Assembly (NCBI GenBank): GCA_033558025.1
Contig: JAUCEF010000006.1
Coordinates: 496,001-560,000, forward strand
Source: Phytophthora sp. 'mugwort'
Lineage: Eukaryota > Oomycota > Peronosporomycetes > Peronosporales > Peronosporaceae
Length of the DNA: 64,000 nt
Direction: 5' to 3'
Position numbers and translations under genes: made by a program. Within the stretch, counting starts at the first letter, position 1. Each line of letters opens with the position of its first letter. The notes under the pieces were generated by a model, which did not search any database, was not told where the DNA came from, and saw only the letters and a list, made by a program, of their open reading frames with translations. Positions 1 to 10,242 of the stretch are shown here, in pieces.

Positions 1-643
1 GAGCTGCTGCACCGTGGCGCTCATCTGCTCGCCAGCCACAAGGCCGCTGCCATCGCCCGACGAGGAGCTGGCCGTAGTAGTGGCTGGAGCTGCCGACGAG
101 GTCGACACGGCCGGGGCAGTGGCCGAAGAGCTGCTGGACGCCGACGACGTGTTGGGCGCGGCTGAAACAGAGGTCGAGGCGGGAGCAGTTGCAGCAGAGG
201 CCGGGGCCGCGGCGGCAGCAGCGGGAGTCGACGCTGGGACTGCAGCTGGGGCAGCAGCGGCGGTCGAGGGCTTAGGCGCCTTGGGCTTGGTAACCATCAC
301 GACAAGGAAGTCATTCTCCTTGACGTTGTACTCGGCGAGCGTGCTGTCGTCCTTAAGCACTTTTCCCGCGTGGATGAGCTTCTGCTGGATCACGGGAAAC
401 TGCTGCAGCTCCTCAATCTTCTGCTTCACGGCGGAAACCTGCGAGATAGAACAAGATACGGGTCAGAGCCGTCGTCACGACTTTAATATATGTTCCCCTG
501 CTATAACTCGTCTAAAATGGTGACCGAAGGAGGCTAGTGACCAAGTAAGATGAGAAGAGGTTAGTGTGCCTTCTTACCGCGTCCGTGAGCTCTGCGTCTA
601 GGGAGAAAGCAACACCCTGTAGCGTCTTGACCGTCAGCTTCAT
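1..643 (-). CDS. RAD23: RAD23-like UV excision repair / proteasome shuttle protein, 3' end outside window
   Basis: Exons 643..578 and 438..<1 flank a 139-bp GT-AG intron (439..577). The start gives MKLTVKTLQG, the beginning of a ubiquitin-like fold. Exon 2 continues with the UBL segment (FPVIQQKLIHAGKVLKDD, then a VKENDFLVVMV strand), typical of RAD23 N-termini. A long Ala/Ser/Thr/Pro linker follows, then a stretch reading GEQMSATVQQL, where the first UBA domain normally begins; the window cuts here. About 168 residues are visible of a family usually 350-420 long. RAD23 family proteins bind the proteasome through the UBL and ubiquitinated cargo through UBAs, and stabilise the XPC/Rad4 damage sensor. 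The UBL and linker layout are seen; the function is inferred from the family. Confidence 0.88.
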
Positions 644-1148
644 GTCGTCCTGCCGTTCGTTCGTTTCCACTCTATGAAGAAGAAAAGATTTCCCTCTGAC
701 TTACATACGATTAGAATAAAACACTCATTATTGCGCTAAAACAAGGTACAAACTGAATCTATTAGCGACCTGTCACGGTCTCTACAACCACCCAATCATA
801 TAATTTAGCAAGCTACCAGTTAATCGGATGGCCTTTTGTTGTCACGAATCAATAATTTTCAAGTCATCATTGTACGAGAGGTTAACTTATATCACTTCTT
901 TATAGGTTTACATGGATGAGACGCCAGCACTCCGGCCCGCGTCTAATCGAAAGACTTCAACGACCAGCTGCACGCATTGTCGAGGTCATTCAGCAACTTA
1001 GCGCTTCCCCGTCACCTTCTTGCTCCTTGCAATGCTGCGATCACTCCTCTTGCTTCCCCGCACTTCCTTTCTCACGCATGGTGTGCGTATATTTCACCCC
1101 TAAAAAGCAGTCTCGAATTCGCGGTCATTCGCTCTGACACAAGTTACA
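644..1148. other. Intergenic region between RAD23 (-) and PAH (+)
   Basis: About 505 bp between divergent genes. I see no credible coding frame. A TCATTC at 1125-1130 lies about 20 bp before the PAH start codon and resembles the core of oomycete initiator elements (YCAYTYY type). It is the only regulatory candidate I would mark, at low confidence. Confidence 0.4.
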
Positions 1149-3092
1149 ATGTGTGCCACAATGCTGCAGGTCCGTCCTGTCAACGCCGGCCCACTGCTAG
1201 TAACTGCGCTGCTGCAGAGCGAAACGCGGTTCTTCAGCTCTCAGCGCGAGGACAACAAGACGTCCATCTTGCTGCAGGTAGAGGACGGTCCCGGTGCGCT
1301 GCAGGAGACGCTCAAGTTTTTCTGGAAGCACGACGTCAACATGACCCGAATCGAGTCGCGCCCAGCCAAGGGCCACAACATGAATTACAGCTTCTTCGTC
1401 GACTTTGAGGGCAAGAGTGGGCAGACCAAGGTGGACGAGCTTATGGCCGACCTAAAGAAGAACTGCCTGGATGTCATGGTGCTCCACGACAAGAAGGGTA
1501 AGCGACGGTGGGCTGTTGACAGTTTGTGTTGGTGTCTTGGAGCTAACTGTGATGATCGGTGGGTGGTGGGGACAGTACCGTGGTTTCCTCGCAAGATTAA
1601 CGAGCTGGACCACTCGGTGGCCAATATCTTGGATGCCGGGACGGACCTTGAGTCGGATCATCCTGGCTTCCGCGTACGTGGTAACGCGACCACCGGAACA
1701 AATTGATTTATCAATTTTGCTAACCATTCTTGCGTGGTGCAGGACCAAGAGTACCGCAAGCGCCGCAACATGTTCGCGGAGATTGCACAGAACCACCGTC
1801 AGGGAGACCCAATTCCTCGTCTAAACTACACTCAAGATGAGGTCCGTCGTAGCAACTAGCCATTTCAAGTTGGGCTGTGGATTTATCTTTTGTGTGATGC
1901 GTGGCTGCTGTATACACAGATCACAACGTGGGGGGTCATCTACAAGCGTATGAAGGAGATGTGGAAGCAGCACGCGTGCGACGAGTTCAACTACATTATC
2001 CCGTTGCTTGAGAGCAACTGTGGCTACGCTGAGGACAACATCCCGCAACAAGAGGACATCTCGAACTTCCTTAAGGAATGCACGGGCTTCACGCTGCGTC
2101 CGGTGGGCGGCCTTCTATCATCGCGCGACTTCCTCAACGGACTTGCGTTTCGCGTCTTCTTCTCAACGCAGGTGAGCTCAACAGTGGTGTGTGCTACCGA
2201 GCCCGAGGATGATTTTTTTTTTTTTTTATGGTTGACAGTGATGCTTTTTGTTGTTGTTTGAAGTACATTCGTCACCACTCGATGCCGCTATATACGCCGG
2301 AGCCTGACATTTGTCACGAGCTGATGGGCCACGCACCGATGTTTGCGGTATGTATCCTTATGCTGCCTTTTCCAACGCTGCAAGAGGTGTTGACGGATGT
2401 CTTGTCACTACAGGACCCGGACTTTGCGGACTTCTCGCACGAAGTTGGCCTTGCATCTCTTGGAGCGTCAGACGAAGAGATTGAGCGTCTTGCCACGGTA
2501 TGTCAAACGCACTTTATAAATCTAATACGGTTTCTGTGAAGGTGATTAACGCTACTGCACGTGAACAGTGCTACTGGTTTTCGGTGGAGTTCGGAATTAC
2601 GAAGCAACGCGGCGAGTACAAGGTTTGTACAACAAATGCGCGATGAGGTTGAATCCCTCTATCAATTATTAATGTGCACGCACGCTTTCTGTAGGCCTAC
2701 GGAGCTGGACTGCTTTCGAGCTTCGGCGAGATGGAGTACGCTTGTGCGACCAACCGCCCTGCAAGGAGTGATGTGCCTGAGTACCGTCCTTGGGACCCAT
2801 TCTCAGCCTGCAAGCAGAAGTACCCCATTACGACGTACCAACCTGTGTACTACGTGGCTGACAGTTTGGTAAGGAATGATACGATGATCCGTTTAGGTAG
2901 CAGAAAGCAAAAGGGATGTGGTATATTGATGTAAGTGTTTCTCTTCTCTCGTTGAAGTTCGACGCGAAGGAAAAGATGCGTGGCTTCTGTGAGGACCTGA
3001 AGAAGCCATTCCAAGCTCGTTACGACCCGTACTCTCAAACGGTGTTGATCGACCGTGCGGTACAGCGCCAAGAACTCGCTTGCACTGGTTAA
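1149..3092 (+). CDS. PAH: Phenylalanine-4-hydroxylase (biopterin-dependent aromatic amino acid hydroxylase)
   Basis: Nine exons: 1149-1497, 1576-1673, 1743-1841, 1920-2171, 2264-2347, 2414-2497, 2569-2622, 2695-2868, 2958-3092. Phases agree and encode 442 residues, close to the usual 450. Residues about 38-115 form an ACT domain ([19 protein letters not shown]), the regulatory module of PAH. The catalytic domain has the non-haem iron ligands His284 and His289 ([12 protein letters not shown]) and Glu329 (YWFSVEFG), plus the conserved GLASLGA and [11 protein letters not shown] stretches. The enzyme converts phenylalanine to tyrosine with tetrahydrobiopterin and oxygen in the cytosol. Exon 7 could start after an earlier AG, but 2569 restores the family spacing before YWF. 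A second Met lies at codon 5. No frameshifts or unusual codons were seen. Confidence 0.95.
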
Positions 3093-3330
3093 ACCCTTAC
3101 GATATTTCACTCAAGAATCCGTTTTTGCAACCCCCACCTAGTTTGCTTCAACTAGAACGATTGAATTGCACACCTTTGACCATCAAGGCGGTGTGAGACT
3201 TGCCTATTTTTGTAGTGCGGATCATACGCTGGAGATATATGACGGGAGGACGAGTTCGGTCCGCCATTTTATTATAACCTATATGCCACCAGATTAATGA
3301 GTTGTTTTGAAAATCTGGTCGCGAAGCACG

Positions 3331-4330
3331 ATGTTTTCAACGCGGACTCAAGGAGGTGAGCATGGCCTCGATGGGAAGAAGTTTGATCCTACTGCAGGGC
3401 AATGGATGCGTGAGGTGAGTTTGTGTGAGCTTGCGGTAGACTGTCTTGTTCTTACAGTGGAATCGCTGATTAGGCAATGGAAAGTCGGATTGCCATCGGA
3501 GAACTTAAGGCTCACAATGACACGCTTCAGCGCGAGGTTTATGGCCTCGTACGTTCTTTCATACGATATACGATATACTCTCAAGCTCGATGCAACTAAA
3601 ACTGACTATCACCCGTGCGTATTATAGAACTCCAAGATGAACTTGATGTACGAATGTTGCGCCGACCTTGGCGTTGTAGACCGCTTGGGAGACTTGATGC
3701 AGCTCAAGTTGCGCGAGTTTCAGGCTGCTCAATTGGCGCGCAACACACCAGCTCATACCAACGTATCCGAACACCCAGTGCATCGAATGGACAGTCCTTC
3801 TCGTGCTGCCAGGAAAAGTGATTTGAGCACGAGTGACGAAGGGTTTATCTGTGGTTCGAGCACTTTTCAGGACGTTGCTGGTTACTCCAGCAGCTACAAA
3901 GGACAGGTGAGCCGGCCCATGGAGTCAATGGGGAGCAAATGAGTGGTAATTCTTGTATTGCTATGTCTCCAGGTATCCCGCGGTAACTTTCACCGCGTTC
4001 GGATGTTCGAAGCCGAGGAAGCCAAGCTGCGGGATCAGCTCGACATTTTCGGCGTTCCGAAGCTGCCCTTGCAGCAGGCTGGAAACTATTCTCCGACAGC
4101 AAGGTAACAAATAAGCATGAATGTGTGAACATTTTATATACTATGCTCTAATCATTTCTGTCGCCAACAGAACTGGGGATACTATCGATAAGCTTCTGAT
4201 GACGACAAGTTCGCCTATGAAAAGTGGAAAGCTAGATAGTCAACGGTTGCACGGGACTACACCTATGAGCTATGAGGGAGGGATCATCGGATCAAGCAGA
4301 GCTCCAGGTAGGTCGGCATCAGATTGCTAG
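3331..4330 (+). CDS. Hypothetical protein, five exons
   Basis: Exons 3331-3414, 3474-3548, 3628-3906, 3973-4103 and 4171-4330 join in phase to about 242 residues; all introns are GT-AG and 59-79 bp. I do not recognise the family. The central part (MNLMYECCADLGVVDRLG, then DLMQLKLREFQAAQLA) looks helical and could form a short coiled coil. The rest is Ser/Thr-rich and probably disordered, with a conserved-looking RVRMFEAEEAKLRDQLDIFG segment near residue 165. No signal peptide or membrane segment is evident. The first ATG in this frame is 3331, and the frame is closed by TGA at 3298-3300, so an additional upstream exon is possible. An alternative ATG at 3297 reads into a stop and fits the downstream phase poorly. 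The gene is tail-to-tail with the next one. Confidence 0.65.
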
Positions 4331-4411
4331 ATTATGGCATGTTGGGAACAGCTTCAACCACTTCATCAACATTTCAATAGTCGAATTCGTATTACGTATT
4401 ATTCAATTGAC

Positions 4412-6397
4412 TTATTCGGTCAATTCTTCTTCATCCTGAGCTATCTGCAGAGCTGCGTCGATAATATCCTGGATCGATCCGTACCCTCCAAGCACTTGGT
4501 CGGCCTCGTCCCGCTCGGGTTGGCTGCAGACTGGAGCCTGCTCCTGTTGCACCTCGTCGCTCATCAGGTGCGTCCCATCGTCGCCACTAGAGCTTGAGGT
4601 CGAGCTATCACCGTCGACACAGCGAGTCTTATAGAGGATATAGGCAGACAGCACCGCACCAAAAAAGGGCGTTGCGAGCAGCTCATCCATGGGGAGGTTG
4701 TCGCCCTTGTTGTCGGCTAAGAGTTCACGGAAACGAAGGTGTCCAGGCGCTAGGGTCTCATAAATGTTACGCCAGGTTTCGTCACGTAGCATCTTCGGCG
4801 CGTAAATAACACGACGAGCTGTCTCGGAATCCTTCATCTTAGCAGCAAAGGACAGCGGGAACGATCGCGGCGCGTTAATAAATATTTTGTGATGCGCGTT
4901 CAGCGTGTATTCGTCGTTGTCCAGCAGGGCAGAAGTTGGTGAGACTGCAGACTTCGACACATCCTGCAAAACCGGAGGGGGGAGGTCAGTGCACATGTAG
5001 CGCGCGACAATGTCGTGAATACTGCGTGCCAGGACGGCACGCGTCTCCTTCAGTCGCTTCCACTCATCAGCATCCATTACGTAGAACTGGAGCTTCTTCC
5101 AATGTTGGGTCAGGTGTTGCACATCCGCTGCGGCGGCGTGGGCTGTAACTGCGTCCACGATCAACACGACTGCCAGCAGCAGTGCACATAGCCACCCAAG
5201 CAAGCTCGAAGGCACAGCACGGACCAGCACACCAAGTGCCAGGCAGCCCAGAGCTGCTTTAACCGCTGCTGAACCTAATGGCAGCGACCTGTTGTGCGAT
5301 TTCCGGGGTGGGAAGCGGTAAATGAGGTCGCATACACTCGCCAAGAACAGGTGACCTGGTAGCTTGAAGGCAAAACGCAATGCAGCAGCCAGAAGCCAGA
5401 CAAAGTGTAGTGGGTGTTTTGGCAAATCCTCGACGGCTAGCACCACGCTGGCCGAGTTCACATCCTCATCACGGAGCTTCCAGTGCTTGAGGGTTGCACA
5501 ATAGGCCATCATATTGCGCTTCAGTTCGTGCATCGCGGGATGGTTCGATGTGCGGAAATGGATCTGCATAATCTCCTCGTTCATCGAGGCACGCTGCCTT
5601 CGAGAAAAACAGTCATCACGTACGACCTTGGCGCAGTACACGTGCAGCGTGCGCGTCAAGCGCAGCATCTCGATATGAGCAACGGACGGGGGTGGGGACA
5701 TCGTCAGCGACGCGCGCAGTCTCGCGCTAAAGTGCTGTGTGAACTCGGTCGGATCCTCTCCAAAGATCGCTACCTCGCGCTCCTCGAGCAGAACGGGGGC
5801 GCCGTAGCGAATGCCCGCGTATCGTCGTACGTCCAGGAAAGAAGCAGCCGAACAGTAGTGCACTGCAACGGGAACGACAAGTGCGCGGCTGTAGGAGGCT
5901 GCGCGCAGCGCAGTGGCGATCTGAAACACGACGCGGTTAAGCGACGCCTTGCCCGGGTTGCCAGGCGTGGGGGCAAAGTCCACAAGAACGCCCATCTTAT
6001 AGTCCGTCTCGACAGTGCTGACGCCATCCAGTTGCGTCTCGTCAATGAGATTGGCGCGCAGCTCCATCTCTTTACGGACGACGGCCAACGTGCGCGTCAG
6101 GTCAGTAGCATCGGCGACGTCCGGGATCTTGGCCACGAGCGGCGTGATGTAGTCCTCGACAAGCGCCTTCTCCACAAGCGCAGGAACGCGGCGGCGCCAG
6201 GCGGGAGAGCGGTCGATGAGGTATACAACGGGCATGAACTCGTGCTTCTCGCTTTCGCGCGAGATGACTTTAAACTCCATGACGCGCGGAAACACGGCGC
6301 GCGCCAGCGAGGAGAGCAGGTTGCGGCTGCGGCGCCGCGGCAGCGCACGCTTGGGCGGCGACGGCCACAGGGCCTCGAGGTTTAACGACGGATGCAT
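4412..6397 (-). CDS. GPAT/DHAPAT-like membrane protein, probably lacking acyltransferase catalytic motif
   Basis: Single-exon frame of 661 residues from ATG at 6397; the frame stays open upstream without a better ATG. The order of segments resembles the C-terminal two thirds of fungal SCT1/GAT-type glycerol-3-phosphate acyltransferases. A central beta strand (RALVVPVAVHYCSAASFLDV) occupies the usual IVPxGxNY position. A helical block (ASMNEEIMQIHF, then HELKRNMMAYCATLKHWKL) matches the family layout. Hydrophobic stretches at residues about 330-360 and 375-425 look membrane-embedded. The family HxxxxD catalytic box is not visible, and the usual FPEG substrate-binding box is represented only by FAPTPGNPG. 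The protein is therefore either a pseudo-acyltransferase or missing an upstream exon. A phospholipid-related ER role is inferred only. Family assignment is moderate; the gene itself is convincing. Confidence 0.7.
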   Translation of the reverse strand: MHPSLNLEALWPSPPKRALPRRRSRNLLSSLARAVFPRVMEFKVISRESEKHEFMPVVYLIDRSPAWRRRVPALVEKALVEDYITPLVAKIPDVADATDLTRTLAVVRKEMELRANLIDETQLDGVSTVETDYKMGVLVDFAPTPGNPGKASLNRVVFQIATALRAASYSRALVVPVAVHYCSAASFLDVRRYAGIRYGAPVLLEEREVAIFGEDPTEFTQHFSARLRASLTMSPPPSVAHIEMLRLTRTLHVYCAKVVRDDCFSRRQRASMNEEIMQIHFRTSNHPAMHELKRNMMAYCATLKHWKLRDEDVNSASVVLAVEDLPKHPLHFVWLLAAALRFAFKLPGHLFLASVCDLIYRFPPRKSHNRSLPLGSAAVKAALGCLALGVLVRAVPSSLLGWLCALLLAVVLIVDAVTAHAAAADVQHLTQHWKKLQFYVMDADEWKRLKETRAVLARSIHDIVARYMCTDLPPPVLQDVSKSAVSPTSALLDNDEYTLNAHHKIFINAPRSFPLSFAAKMKDSETARRVIYAPKMLRDETWRNIYETLAPGHLRFRELLADNKGDNLPMDELLATPFFGAVLSAYILYKTRCVDGDSSTSSSSGDDGTHLMSDEVQQEQAPVCSQPERDEADQVLGGYGSIQDIIDAALQIAQDEEELTE

Positions 6398-7979
6398 GAG
6401 GGAAAGCTGGTATATTATGTAGTGTGGGGCGGACAATGCGCGTGAGACTCAAGCGAAGTGTTTGGGAATGAGGCGCTTCTGCTACGGGCAGCTACAGTAC
6501 AGTACATACGCTAAGTGAGCTGATGGCTCTGTCGGTGGCGGGTGCATAGCACATGACGCGACTTCGTAACTTGATATGACTGACTGCCCGCTTGTCATAC
6601 AGAAGCGATTGCAAATGTATATACCCTGGTAAATCCGGTCAAACAAGTTGTGAGGGACCAACAGAAAGCGGGCATGAATTATGTGGGCGTCTTGAAGTGC
6701 CAGTGCTCGGCCGTGACGACCCCTGCATCGATGAGGAAACTGGGCGATTGGTTGAAAACCGGGAAAATTTAGCGTCGAGTGGCCCATAGTCGAACTGTGT
6801 TGTGGTACACCACGGAACGTTGTTGACACGCATGGCATTGCACGTTGCCCCTAGCTTACCCGCGATGACACACAGTTTCGTCGACAAGCGGGGGTGCTGA
6901 GGCACCCTGCCGCTTTCGCTGCCGCTTTCTGGGGCAGCACACCGCCGCATCGAGGCGGTCCAATGGAGGTGGGGGCCGCAGCGTGCGATATGCGTAGATA
7001 GAGACCGCTACTCGCAGTACTTTCGGTGGTCGTGGAGATATGGCTCCAGAGAGATGCTCTAGAGAGATGGCTTCTGAGAGATGGTGGCTCCACTCGCCGT
7101 ATTTGGGGCGGGCCCGCAGCCGATACCGGTACCAACGTTTTTTTCCAAAAAGTAATTTTGTCGTCAAAAGCCGATTCGAGATTTTAACACAATTCTTTCG
7201 TGACTATTTTGCAAATAACTGCTGACGTGGCTTCAACCATAGGACCAAACAGCTGGGCGAATTGGAAAAATTAGAGAGGTTGAAGTAAAAGTAGACTGAA
7301 ACCTGTTCGATGCCCACAGATTACATTATTTTTGATCTTGAATTCCATCGAACACAATTTGTCGATTCAGGGGAAAATGGCGTCATTTGCGACTCATTGC
7401 GTTCCCTATGAGTCATAGGGAATGGGATATAGCTTCCAGTGTGGGATTTTTGGCAAACGAAGGCCGCAAACAAGAAAGCGCAAGGAAACAAAAGCGCATA
7501 GCCTAACTCCCTCTTTCTCTGGACTTTTTCGGATTGGATACGTTTCCTCGCTGTCGAGATATTGAATGGTGAAGACCAAACCAGACTTGCCTTGCAAGGA
7601 GGGTATGGGTGGTCCGGATGCGAACCAGATTTATCACTGAACCTCGCTAGTAAGTAGATGGCGGCCATCATGGCCGGCCTAGATTCGTAGGAGAAGGTCG
7701 TGGGTTTAGCTGTCAGTTCGGAATTCGCCAAGGACTACAAAGTCCTTTCGTTCTCACTTCGGTTTTTACTGACGCCCTCGTGCCTGGAATCACTACAGAC
7801 TCTGTACACGTAGTACAGAGACTATTGCACTGTGATTCACGGTCCGTGAAAGCCGTTCAAATTAAACAGTTTTACTTTAGAAAACTTTTTTTGTGGTCAA
7901 CGTCAAATTTGGGTCAACACTTTCTTTAGGTTCAAAAGTTGTCAAACTAGGTCGACAATTTTTAGGGATTAAAATTTTA
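6398..7979. other. Long stretch without recognisable gene
   Basis: About 1.6 kb of mixed composition. Open frames up to 136 codons (7321-7731, minus) occur but show no domain I know. Local oddities are four near copies of AGAGAGATG at about 7046-7083 and a perfect 10-bp-arm palindrome at 7402-7422. A weaker hairpin with 7-bp arms lies around 7800-7820. This is probably decayed mobile DNA upstream of the MULE relic. Confidence 0.4.
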
Positions 7980-8270
7980 TCGCAATCGAAAGGTGTGTGC
8001 ATGCTCGGTAAATAAAACGTGGTTGAGCCACGAGTAGTTGTTCGCTAGACTTTCGTGCGTTTGCAGACGACCGTTTCATTGCATCGCCCCCTCGTCTGTC
8101 GCTAGATCGTTCGCTAAGTTGTACCGTGGCATCGCAAGCACGGGTCGCCACCCATATTGTTGGTCGTATTTCGCCCAAGGGACCACTTTGAAATTTACCA
8201 AGCTCCAAGAACCCAAACGATTCCTTCATTACCACACGCAATTAGCCTCGACTACGCCTCCGGCGAATCG

Positions 8271-8445
8271 ATGTCGAACTCTTCCAGCTTGACAGATCTG
8301 ACCTAAGCGACGCGCCGTCGGACGATACGATCATCCTGTCGGGCTAATCATCAAGCTCGGCATCCGAAGAGATTGATGGTCGCCAAGTTGAAGTGCCTTC
8401 TCTGACCGAAGATACTCATTCAGCTGATCTCCCCGTCGCAACTTT
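8271..8445 (+). pseudogene. 5' part of a MULE-type transposase relic (split by a Ty3 insertion)
   Basis: An ATG at 8271 opens a Ser/Asp-rich N-terminal segment (MSNSSSLTDL, then DAPSDDTIILSG after a frameshift). It runs up to the target-site copy ACTTT at 8441-8445. The sequence resumes on the far side of the retroelement at 15183 in a compatible frame, which shows the insertion site lies inside this older gene. In-frame stops near 8303 and 8344 show that it was already decayed or decayed independently. Confidence 0.5.
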
Positions 8446-8981
8446 TGTAATGATGTGGGGCGGAGGAGAAGGAGAAGGAGTTGTCGAGTAGGAAGGAAAT
8501 TTGGAAGTGATTCATTTTGGGCGGTCCTTAGTTCGCTAGCGCTATATCTAAGCCGCCATGGAGGCTCTTGTGTGTCCTTTGTGCCACGCTGGATATTCTC
8601 CGCACGGTGACCAACCATTCCTCTACATCACATGCAAACCTACACGTCACACTCTATTGACTATCTGATTGGCTGGAGACTCTGGGACATTCTCTGGTTT
8701 CGTCATCATGATAATGATTGCGTGTATCATGAGTGTAGTTCACATACGTGATCCTTGGAAGATGTCGTGGTGTCGCGCGGCGCCTCCTTATGTGCAATTT
8801 ATGCAAACTATGCAAAATAAAATGTGTTATCGATGGGACTCGAACCCGTGACCTTTGCCTTGGACGATAGAAACTTTACGTCTGCACCAGACTGTGCGTA
8901 TATCGATTGTGTCGGGACCAAAGGTTTTACCCATACGTAACCGATGTAAAATGTGTCGTATTTGCAAACCACATCCTTACA
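8446..8981 (-). repeat. 3' LTR of the Ty3/gypsy element
   Basis: 536 bp, starting TGTAATGATG and ending CATCCTTACA on the plus strand. It matches the partner LTR except at four single-base differences (near 8661, 8727, 8826 and 8869). The last three bases of the integrase/chromodomain frame (stop TAA) lie in the LTR edge. The minus strand contains a Pol III B-box-like GGTTCGAGTCC at 8836-8846. Confidence 0.95.
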
Positions 8982-10242
8982 TCCTCCGGCGAGTGACTTC
9001 GAGTCGAAGCTTGTGGAACTCTTCGACGAGAACCTTCCAGTGGGAGACGTGGTTGATGTCGCTTTCATATTCCCATGTTGCCTCGTGGTCTGGGTATCCG
9101 TTCCACTTGACCAACCATTGTTTCTTGCGGTTCACGATTCGGTGTTTAAAAAGTTTTTCGACGAAATACATTTCTTCACCGGTGTTCTCGTCCACGACGA
9201 CCCGCGATGTTTTGGGTATTGGTCGGCTCTTGAACCGCTCGTGATCTTGGACAAAATGCGCTAAAATATCCACATTAAATGTGGGGTTCATTCTCTGCAT
9301 GTTTGCGGGCAATTGGAGTTTTGCGACGTTTTCCCCGATCATTTTGACGATTTTGAATGGACCGATCTTCCTTGCTGCAAGTTTTGCACGTTTAACTTCC
9401 ATGTCCTGTGCTGCGTGTCGAAGGGGAAGACGGCGAGTGTCGAGCATCACCAACTCGCCCACTTTGAACGCAACGTCATTGCGCTTTTGGTCATAATAGC
9501 GTTTTTGTGACTCTTGTGCGTGCTTTAAATGCACTCTTGCTTGTTCGACGAGCTTCTGCCGATCTTCGTGGAATGTTTTCGCGAATTCGGCAATGTCGAG
9601 TTCGGGGTTGTTAGCGCTCGTAGCTAGCGCTGTTGGGAGTCCGATAGGTAGTCGCTCTTTGCGTCCCGTGTCGATTTCGAGCGGCGACAGTCCCGTTGAG
9701 GCACTAGTTAGAGTTGCGTGTGCATACTCTGTCGTTGGTAATTTTTCTGACCAATCCTGGCCATGATACGAAGTCATACAACGAAGTGCGTCTTCCAGAA
9801 CGAGATTCTGTCTCTCTGTCTGGCCGTCAGCCTGAGCTCGGTGCGCGGTTGTCATGTTCAATTTGATGCCCATAATTTTAGCGAGCGAACGCCAAAATTT
9901 CAATGTAAATTTCGGGTCTCGATCGCTGATGATGACTGCGGGTATTCCATGGTGTCGCACGACATTGTCGAAAAAGATGTGGGCAGTTTTCTCTGCGTCG
10001 TCCGTTGTATTCACTGCGATGTACTTGGGACGTTTTGAGAGTTTGTCGACGACTGTTAGGATCGCATCAAATCCGTTGGATTCCGGTAAGCCGGTGATGA
10101 AGTCCATTGACACCACTTCCCAACATTCTTTGGGGATTGGAATAGGAACGAGTTTCCCATTTTTCTTGGCGTTGCTGTGTTTCCATCTTGCACATGTTTC
10201 GCAACTTGTGACGTAGCCGTAGATGTCTTTCTCCATGTTTTC
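8977..10242 (-). pseudogene. Integrase catalytic core and chromodomain of the Ty3 element
   Basis: Frame downstream (in sense) of a -1 frameshift. It opens with the zinc-finger end (CETCARW), then the integrase DDE core: first Asp in SMDFITGL, second in VIISDRDPKF, Glu in QTERQNLVLE. A GPFKIVK-type C-terminal integrase fold follows. The last about 55 residues form a chromodomain (YFVEKLFKHR, then WLVKWNGYPDHEATWEYE), which in chromoviruses directs insertion by binding histone marks. The stop codon sits at the LTR boundary. The core looks undamaged; only its junction with the preceding pol frame is broken. Confidence 0.9.
8982..8997 (-). other. Weak polypurine tract next to 3' LTR
   Basis: Read on the minus strand, the bases just before the 3' LTR include GCCGGAGGA, a short purine-rich run in the position where plus-strand priming starts. 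It is weak compared with the tract in the other family in this window. Confidence 0.4.

Noticed and set aside
2561..2568. Earlier splice acceptor for PAH exon 7 (after GTGAAG at about 2541)
   Set aside because: It would add about nine residues before the YWFSVEFG iron-ligand strand, which is not seen in the family.
5483..6385. 300-codon open frame on the plus strand
   Set aside because: Lies wholly inside the minus-strand GPAT-like gene in a GC-rich stretch. Composition is Arg/His/Gly-rich with no domain, as expected of a shadow frame.
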